NCBI RefSeq assembly: GCF_050219315.1
Contig: NZ_CP116939.1
Span: 2,840,221-2,904,220, forward strand
Source: Megasphaera_A sueciensis
Lineage (GTDB): Bacteria > Bacillota > Negativicutes > Veillonellales > Megasphaeraceae
Reading direction: 5' to 3'
DNA: 64,000 bases
The notes under the pieces are model-generated. The model worked only from the letters and a program-made list of their open reading frames with translations. It ran no database searches and was not told the origin of the DNA. Both the position numbers and the translations under genes were made by a program. Below, in pieces: positions 58,664-64,000 of the stretch (within the stretch, counting starts at the first letter, position 1; every line of letters begins with the position of its first letter).

Positions 58664-59071
58664 ATGGATCAAATTACATTGCGCTGCCCTGTTGCCGTTA
58701 AGTCAAAGGTTACAGAAGCGCTCAAAGCTAAAATCCTCAAAAATTCCGAGCAGAATCTGACTGATGTTGACCGTGAAATGCAAAACCTGGAATTTCAGGC
58801 AAAACGCATGATGGTTGATCAGGCTAAAATGGATGCGCAAGGTCTTATTTCCCTGCGGGCTCAATTGGAAGAACAGCGGCAGCGACTCAATGCTACGAAG
58901 GCACAGGCTCAGCATGCCTACGAAGAAGCACAAAAGCTGGATATCGGCTCCGAAATCAATCAAGGACAGCTCGAACAGACTGTTTTGGTAAAAGTCGGTG
59001 ACGATTTGGATAAGTTGGTTGGTACCGAAATCTTGCTGGAAGATGGCAAAATCATTGCCATCCGTCAATAA
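58664..59071 (+). CDS. YlqD family protein
   Basis: A 135-residue protein with a central coiled coil (MVDQAKMDAQGLISLRAQLE and so on) and a C-terminal VKVGDDLDKLVGTEILLEDG. YlqD lies between khpA and rimM in many Firmicutes; its role is unknown. GGAGG precedes the ATG. Confidence 0.85.
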   Translation: MDQITLRCPVAVKSKVTEALKAKILKNSEQNLTDVDREMQNLEFQAKRMMVDQAKMDAQGLISLRAQLEEQRQRLNATKAQAQHAYEEAQKLDIGSEINQGQLEQTVLVKVGDDLDKLVGTEILLEDGKIIAIRQ

Positions 59072-59076
59072 GTAAG

Positions 59077-59571
59077 ATGGCTGATTTCATTACGATTGGA
59101 CAAATAGTTGCCCCGCACGGCGTGCGGGGTGATGTTCGTATTTATCCTGATACGGACTTTCCCGAACGATTTCTGCACATGAAATGTGTTTATATTGACG
59201 GGATACAGTATGAAATAGAGCATGCCAGCTTTCACAAGCGCGTGGTGCTCATGAAACTTGCCGGTATCAATGACCGCAATGCTGCAGAACTTCTTTTGAA
59301 GAAGGAACTGCAAATACCGCGGGAAGATCTAACACCCCTTAAAAAAGGACAGTACTATGTGTTTGATATCATAGGAATCGGGGTGTATGATTTGCATGAT
59401 CATTATTTAGGAACCGTTACGGATGTCCTGAAAACGGGGAGTAACGACGTATATGTTGTGACCGATGCAGAAGGAAAAGAAACGCTGCTGGCGGCAATTC
59501 ATGAAGTTGTTAAATCCATTGATGTGGAAACGAAGAAAATGGTGGTAGATCCACCGGAGTGGGTAGAATAA
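59077..59571 (+). CDS. rimM: Ribosome maturation factor RimM
   Basis: A 164-residue protein: IGQIVAPHGVRGDVRIYPDT and a PRC-barrel (GQYYVFDIIGIGVYDLHDHY, LGTVTDVLKTGSNDVYVV). It helps 30S assembly. It overlaps the trmD start (TAATG). Confidence 0.95.
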   Translation: MADFITIGQIVAPHGVRGDVRIYPDTDFPERFLHMKCVYIDGIQYEIEHASFHKRVVLMKLAGINDRNAAELLLKKELQIPREDLTPLKKGQYYVFDIIGIGVYDLHDHYLGTVTDVLKTGSNDVYVVTDAEGKETLLAAIHEVVKSIDVETKKMVVDPPEWVE

Positions 59572-60302
59572 TGAGAATCGATATAATTTCCTTATTTCCT
59601 GAATTTATCGAAGCTTTTTACCATCACAGCATTATTAAACGTGCCCGTGAGGCTGGGATTTTGGATCTCGATGTGACAAATCCTCGCAGTTTTACGTATG
59701 ATAAACATCATATGGTGGATGATACGCCGTATGGCGGCGGCAGAGGAATGCTTATGAAGGCGGAACCGCTGTTCCGGGCGGTAGAAGCAGTGCGGCGGAG
59801 TGTGGATAAAAGACGTATTATTCTCATGGGACCAAGTGGTTCGACCTTTGATCAGGCGAAAGCCAGAGAACTGGCAGCCTATGATCAGCTTATTTTACTT
59901 TGTGGACATTATGAAGGTGTGGATCACCGGGTAGAAGATTATCTGGCTGATGAGACTATTTCCGTGGGGGATTTTGTACTGACAGGAGGAGAGATTCCTG
60001 CTATGGCGGTTACCGATGCGGTAGCCCGCATGTTGCCAGGCGTTCTTACTGCGGGCAGTGCGGCAGAAGATTCTTTTTATACGTCGCTGCTTGAATATCC
60101 ACAATATACAAAACCTGCATTTTTTCGCGGCTATCGTGTTCCTGAGGTACTGTGCAACGGCGATCATGCAAAAATCAATGCATGGCGGCATCGGCAATCC
60201 GTGCAGAGAACACTTGCGAAACGGCCCGACTTGTTGGAAAATTGCGCATTATCACCATCTGACAAGGAACTATTAGCGCAGCTGAAACGGGAGATGGAAT
60301 GA
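59571..60302 (+). CDS. trmD: tRNA (guanine37-N1)-methyltransferase TrmD
   Basis: A 243-residue SPOUT enzyme: MRIDIISLFPEF, DDTPYGGGRGMLMK, LLCGHYEGVDHRV and LEYPQYTKPA. It methylates G37 to prevent frameshifting. Confidence 0.97.
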   Translation: MRIDIISLFPEFIEAFYHHSIIKRAREAGILDLDVTNPRSFTYDKHHMVDDTPYGGGRGMLMKAEPLFRAVEAVRRSVDKRRIILMGPSGSTFDQAKARELAAYDQLILLCGHYEGVDHRVEDYLADETISVGDFVLTGGEIPAMAVTDAVARMLPGVLTAGSAAEDSFYTSLLEYPQYTKPAFFRGYRVPEVLCNGDHAKINAWRHRQSVQRTLAKRPDLLENCALSPSDKELLAQLKREME

Positions 60303-60877
60303 TGAAATCATCCTTATATATAGGGTTGGTGCATTATCCAATATATGATAAGAATTTTAACGTCATTGCTACGGCTATCACGAATTATGATCTTCACGAC
60401 ATATCGCGATCCGCTACGACGTATGGCGTAAAAAAATATTTTATTATCCATCATATCGAGGGACAACTCGATATGGTGCATAAAATTATCGATTTCTGGC
60501 GCAGTCCGGCGGGACGGAAATATAATTCGTACCGTACGGAAGCTTTTGATATTGTCGACATCCGCCCTTCCATCGAAGCGGCTGTTGATGCGGTGACGGA
60601 ACAGGAAGGACAACGTCCGTATATTGTTACGACCGATGCGCGCACGTATGCCAATACAATTTCCTATAAAGAACTGCGGCATAAGCGTGAAACAGAAACG
60701 GTGCCGATCTTGTTGCTTTTAGGGACCGGTTATGGTATGACGAAAGAAACGATGGAGCAGTTTGATTTCATCCTGGAACCTATTTATGGTTCTGGGGAGT
60801 ATAACCACCTATCCGTACGTTCGGCAGCGGCTATTATTCTTGACCGTTTGGCAGGCGAAGCTTGGTGGAATCAATAA
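60302..60877 (+). CDS. Predicted SPOUT RNA methyltransferase (PF09936-like)
   Basis: A 191-residue protein: LYIGLVHYPIYDKNFNVIAT, TTYGVKKYFIIHH, LLLLGTGYGMTKE and the C-terminal SGEYNHLSVRSAAAIILDRL. It belongs to the tRNA_U5/Methyltrn_RNA_4-like SPOUT group that follows trmD in many Negativicutes and Clostridia. The target is unknown. It overlaps the trmD stop. Confidence 0.8.
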   Translation: MKSSLYIGLVHYPIYDKNFNVIATAITNYDLHDISRSATTYGVKKYFIIHHIEGQLDMVHKIIDFWRSPAGRKYNSYRTEAFDIVDIRPSIEAAVDAVTEQEGQRPYIVTTDARTYANTISYKELRHKRETETVPILLLLGTGYGMTKETMEQFDFILEPIYGSGEYNHLSVRSAAAIILDRLAGEAWWNQ

Positions 60878-60890
60878 GGGAGGCATTTTC

Positions 60891-61625
60891 ATGTCTGGAC
60901 ATTCAAAATGGGCCAATATTAAACGTAAGAAAGGCAAGAACGATGCTATTCGCGGCAAGATTACTACAAAAATCAGCCGTGAAATTACCATTGCGGTTCG
61001 TATGGGCGGAGCTGATCCCGTTGGTAATATGCGGCTGAAACTGGCATTGCAGAAAGCAAAAGAAAACAACATTCCTAAAGAAAATATCAAGCGCGCTATC
61101 CAGAAAGGCGCGGGTGCTGCTGACGGGCAAAATTACGAAGAAATCGTATATGAAGGGTACGGGCCAGCAGGTGTTGCCGTTACGGTGAGCGTTCTTACGG
61201 ATAACCGCAATCGTGCAGCTGCAGAAGTGCGCCATGTATTTTCTAAGCATGGCGGTAACTTGGGAGAAACCGGCTGTGTTGCTTGGATGTTTAAGAATAA
61301 AGGCGTCTTTGTTGTGGCTAAAGATTCAGCGGATGAAGAAGAGCTGATGATGATGGCTCTGGACGCAGGAGCCGATGATGTCAAAACAGGGGATGAAGAA
61401 TACGAAATCACTACAGCACCGGAAGCCTTTGATGCAGTAGAAAAAGTGTTGGAGGAAAATAACATCGTTATGGAAGTTGCTCAAATCACGATGGTTCCGG
61501 ATAATACGATTTCTCTTGGCATGGAAGATGGCCGCAAGCTGGAGAATCTTGTAGATGCATTAGATGATCTTGATGATGTACAGGATGTATACCATAATGG
61601 TGACATACCTGAAGAAGATGAATAA
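60891..61625 (+). CDS. YebC/PmpR family regulator
   Basis: A 244-residue YebC protein starting MSGHSKWANIKRKKGKNDA, with NIPKENIKRAIQKGAG and the acidic C-terminus. YebC-type proteins act on translation of proline stretches or as transcription regulators. A frame from 60762 extends into the previous gene and is not used; GGGAGG lies before ATG 60891. Confidence 0.95.
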   Translation: MSGHSKWANIKRKKGKNDAIRGKITTKISREITIAVRMGGADPVGNMRLKLALQKAKENNIPKENIKRAIQKGAGAADGQNYEEIVYEGYGPAGVAVTVSVLTDNRNRAAAEVRHVFSKHGGNLGETGCVAWMFKNKGVFVVAKDSADEEELMMMALDAGADDVKTGDEEYEITTAPEAFDAVEKVLEENNIVMEVAQITMVPDNTISLGMEDGRKLENLVDALDDLDDVQDVYHNGDIPEEDE

Positions 61626-61638
61626 TACATGATAACCG

Positions 61639-61673
61639 CGCCGCTATGCGATTTTGTTAGTGGCGTTTTTTTT
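61639..61673 (+). terminator. Terminator of the ffh-yebC cluster
   Basis: CGCCGCTA pairs with TAGTGGCG (one G-T), followed by eight T. Confidence 0.85.
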
Positions 61674-61844
61674 GTGCGGAATAGTGTATGTGTTTTCCGC
61701 CTAACTGTGGCATGATATTTGTCTATGTAAACAAATAATATATCAATGAGAAAGATAATTTTTTGATATACCCGGGGTAAGGTGTAAGTACAATCCATTT
61801 ATTTTTTACTATATGGTATTATGGATTTATTCGCCATGAGAATT

Positions 61845-61932
61845 GGTGAAATATAAAAAGCCGTTGGCAGGTGAAGGACCAACGGCTCAAGGTGTGATGG
61901 ACGATGAAGTGTCCATATTTATATTTTATCAC
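61845..61932 (+). ncRNA. Candidate structured RNA: three-helix junction
   Basis: The outer helix pairs GTGAAATATAAA (from 61846) with TTTATATTT and CAC (61918-61932) around a small bulge. Inside are a 9-bp hairpin AGCCGTTGG/CCAACGGCT (61859-61887) and a 6-bp hairpin ATGGAC/GTCCAT (61897-61916). TGGTATTAT at 61813-61821 could be its extended -10. It does not match a class I know. The rest of 61674-62239 holds the XRE terminator and no gene. Confidence 0.4.
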
Positions 61933-62091
61933 AACAAATATAAACATAAAAGCAGTTTATATAAAAATATATACGATACTGTGTTTTGTTTATTAGGTAA
62001 AACATGAATGTGTTATAAATGTTCTATATATGAAGGTACCGAACAATGATAGAGAGAAACGTTGCAGGATAATAATAATATTACGTCAAAG

Positions 62092-62124
62092 AAAAAAATC
62101 CGTTCATGCTAGAATATGACGGAT
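62092..62124 (-). terminator. Leftward terminator after the small HTH gene
   Basis: On the minus strand ATCCGT and ACGGAT (with partial extension) form a stem followed by seven T. Confidence 0.6.
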
Positions 62125-62239
62125 CTTCCTGATTAAAGAAAATCGTGTTTACTTTATAAATATATCATGCAGTATTGATACCCGAAAATAAGAAATTTAT
62201 GTAGTTTTAAAAGTATTATGAAATATGGCGGTTGTGACG

Positions 62240-62527
62240 TTATTTGCTTTGTTTATCTTTCGCTTCTTCATGATTCTTGAATTCCAGCCATTTGTCCAAC
62301 GGAATTTTTGTTATTTTAGCTAATTTTGAGATAATATCAAATGGACAATCCGTGTCTCCGGTTATTATACTTTTAAGATTTTCTGTAGGGATGCCAAGCG
62401 TTTTAGATAATGTTTCGGTAGTCATTTCAACAGATTCAATATAGGCTTTAATTATTTTTCCGGGATGCATTGTCTGAGATTCTTTATTTGCCAATGTGTG
62501 TTTAATGTCAGAATCAAATTTATTCAT
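62240..62527 (-). CDS. XRE-family HTH protein (HigA-like)
   Basis: A 95-residue protein: MHPGKIIKAYIESVEMTTET and LSKTLGIPTENLKSIITG form a HigA/VapI-type helix-turn-helix, with LAKITKIPLDKWLEFKN after it. It has no toxin partner next to it, so it is an orphan regulator. ATG 62527 follows AGAGGT. Confidence 0.75.
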   Translation of the reverse strand: MNKFDSDIKHTLANKESQTMHPGKIIKAYIESVEMTTETLSKTLGIPTENLKSIITGDTDCPFDIISKLAKITKIPLDKWLEFKNHEEAKDKQSK

Positions 62528-62937
62528 ATCAATACCTCTTTTCTGTATGAAAATCAAACAAGGCAGAGATTTTTATTGAAAAGTGTACCTGTTTTTTTAA
62601 TAGAGTGTATACTTCATGGGCGATAGCAACAGTTTATTTTCTTTTATACAGGTTGGCACATCTCTTTAAATTTGCTGCAGCCGCTTATGCGGACCGTTTG
62701 TATGAAAAATGCCGGCAGTCCACTGGGTAACAGAAATATCATCAATTATTGTTTAATCAATTGCAATTGATGATATTTTCAGAAATAGCATATGGGTTAT
62801 CAAATATATGCTATATATTAATTATATAGCATATTATATTTGAATCATAGATGGGACATATCATATTTTGATAACAATCGGAAGAAGATATAAATATGAA
62901 ATTTATATACGGTCTGCTTTTGTTCTGCAATACTATT
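62528..62937. other. Intergenic region with AT-rich inverted repeat
   Basis: About 410 bp without a supported gene. TATGCTATATA and TATATAGCATA form an 11-bp inverted repeat around 62807-62833. Confidence 0.4.
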
Positions 62938-63999
62938 TGTAGGTTTACCATAGATATGTTACAAAAACAGAAAAGAGAGAGCACCATTTTGTGTTATGCT
63001 TAAGTTGTCTATACCAAACCACAACAGAAAGGGTGCTCTCTCATGAACAGCATAACACAAGATGTAAAGTATCGTCTATCTATTCTTTCTTACGCCAGAA
63101 AATATGGTGTGACTATTGCTGCTATAAAATATCGTACGAATCGCCAGTTTATCTATCGCTTGCAATGGCGCTATGATGGGACCCCGGCATCGTTACAGCC
63201 CCGATCCAGACGCCCTCACCATCATCCCAATCAGCACACGTCTCAAGAGATAACGTTTATTCAGAATATGCGACGACGAAATCCGCATGCCGGGCTGGTC
63301 GTGTTTTGGATCAAGCTAAGAAAACGGGGATATACACGATCCATCACGGGCCTATATCGCTGTTTAAAGCGTATCGGACTCACACGGGAATCCGTACCGA
63401 ACCCAAAGTACATCCCCAAGCCCTATCAACAAGCACTGTTCCCTGGAGAAAAAGTGCAGGTAGATGTCAAAGTAGTTCCTTCTGCTTGCATCGTGGGGCA
63501 GGCACATGCGCTGGGTGAAAGAATGTACCAATACACGGCTATCGATGAATGTACGCGCGTTCGGTATTTGGAAGCATTCCAAGAACAGAGCACCTATTCT
63601 TCCACGATATTTCTCCAACACTTGGTACGAAGATTCTCGTTTCCCATTTGTAAAATCCAAACCGACAATGGCTTTGAATTCACCAACCGATTTGGTCGAA
63701 GTAAGACAGCGGAACTCACGCTGTTTGAACGACAATTGGCAGCCTATCACATTATCCATCAAAAAATACGGCCGTATACGCCGCGGCATAACGGAAAGGT
63801 AGAGCGCTCTCATCGAAAAGACAACGAGTACTTCTATGCGGAGCATCGTTTTTATTCTTTTGCAGATTTCAAAAAACAGTTAGCAGTACGTAGTAGAGAA
63901 TACAATAATTTTCCTATGCGTCCTCTGGCTTGGAAATCTCCTAACGAAGTCCTTCGTTCTTTTCTTGCTACTGTGTAACATATGTTTGACAAACCTACA
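62938..63999. mobile_element. IS481-like element (1062 bp)
   Basis: The ends are inverted repeats sharing TGTAGGTTT and ATATGTTACA (62938-62963 and 63974-63999). One transposase fills the inside. The right flank is cut by the window end at 64000, so the target duplication cannot be checked. Confidence 0.85.
63043..63978 (+). CDS. IS481-like DDE transposase
   Basis: A 311-residue transposase with N-terminal helix-turn-helix (ILSYARKYGVTIAAIKYRTN) and an integrase catalytic core: VQVDVKVV (D), QTDNGFEFTN (D) and HNGKVERSHRKDNE (E). Single ORF, no frameshift, as in IS481 rather than IS3. Confidence 0.9.
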   Translation: MNSITQDVKYRLSILSYARKYGVTIAAIKYRTNRQFIYRLQWRYDGTPASLQPRSRRPHHHPNQHTSQEITFIQNMRRRNPHAGLVVFWIKLRKRGYTRSITGLYRCLKRIGLTRESVPNPKYIPKPYQQALFPGEKVQVDVKVVPSACIVGQAHALGERMYQYTAIDECTRVRYLEAFQEQSTYSSTIFLQHLVRRFSFPICKIQTDNGFEFTNRFGRSKTAELTLFERQLAAYHIIHQKIRPYTPRHNGKVERSHRKDNEYFYAEHRFYSFADFKKQLAVRSREYNNFPMRPLAWKSPNEVLRSFLATV

Positions 64000-64000
64000 T

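Noticed and set aside
62240..62527. HigBA toxin-antitoxin locus
   Set aside because: Only the HigA-like regulator is present; no toxin-sized partner with a motif lies on either side.
1..64000. CRISPR array
   Set aside because: No series of regularly spaced repeats with unique spacers was seen; the only tandem repeats are the short att-arm and promoter repeats.

Overview
The window looks like a low-to-moderate GC Firmicute, most likely a Negativicute (Megasphaera/Dialister-like). This rests on the ffh-rpsP-khpA-ylqD-rimM-trmD-yebC order, a stand-alone AICAR formyltransferase behind a ZTP riboswitch, and general protein character. The genus is inference; no 16S rRNA or species marker is present.

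Layout. (1) 1-4700: a small catabolic operon (aldolase cut by the window edge, MFS transporter, 2-hydroxyacid dehydrogenase), then an FMN reductase with a short unknown gene and a decayed second copy of that short gene. (2) About 4817-49357: a complete-looking temperate siphophage of about 44.5 kb, including two IS copies, integrated in the 3' half of a tRNA-Lys(CTT) gene; the 52-bp att core is seen at both ends. (3) 49312-62527: host core genes: tRNA-Lys, pepA, PHP phosphoesterase, a P-loop/Asp23 protein, an MBL hydrolase, ZTP riboswitch plus AICAR formyltransferase, a LysR regulator, then the ylxM-ffh-rpsP-khpA-ylqD-rimM-trmD-RNA methyltransferase-yebC cluster and a small HTH gene. (4) 62938-63999: an IS481-like element ending one base before the window edge.

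Prophage logic. Leftward genes at the left end form the lysogeny block: integrase, a DUF6414-like pair, Fic protein, ImmA-like peptidase, CI-like repressor. A divergent promoter region with GTTCAA-type operators separates them from a rightward Cro-like gene and the early operon: small ORFs, HTH protein, SbcC-like ATPase, RecT, MBL-fold protein, Lar-like zinc ribbon, DnaD-like and DnaC-like replication proteins, RusA resolvase, ArpU-like late regulator. The late operon follows in lambda/HK97 order: HNH, TerS, TerL, portal, ClpP-like protease, capsid, connectors, major tail protein, tail chaperones with a probable -1 frameshift, tape measure, lambda M/L/K/J-like tip proteins, collar fibre, holin-like proteins, GH25 lysin. 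Accessory genes end the element: two membrane proteins, a leftward membrane protein and a DNA methyltransferase.

Most unusual. Four leftward single-gene units are plugged into the rightward early operon, each with a near-identical extended -10/operator/ribosome-binding-site module. Two predicted small RNAs with a shared 19-base segment and covarying terminator stems flank the DUF6414-like cassette, and one carries a 12-base complement of the integrase ribosome-binding site. The tRNA-Lys locus carries a second, fossil copy of the phage-end architecture outside the prophage, suggesting repeated use of the site. Two 1441-bp IS256-family copies with clean 8-bp target duplications lie in inverted orientation; one splits a YfbU-family gene.
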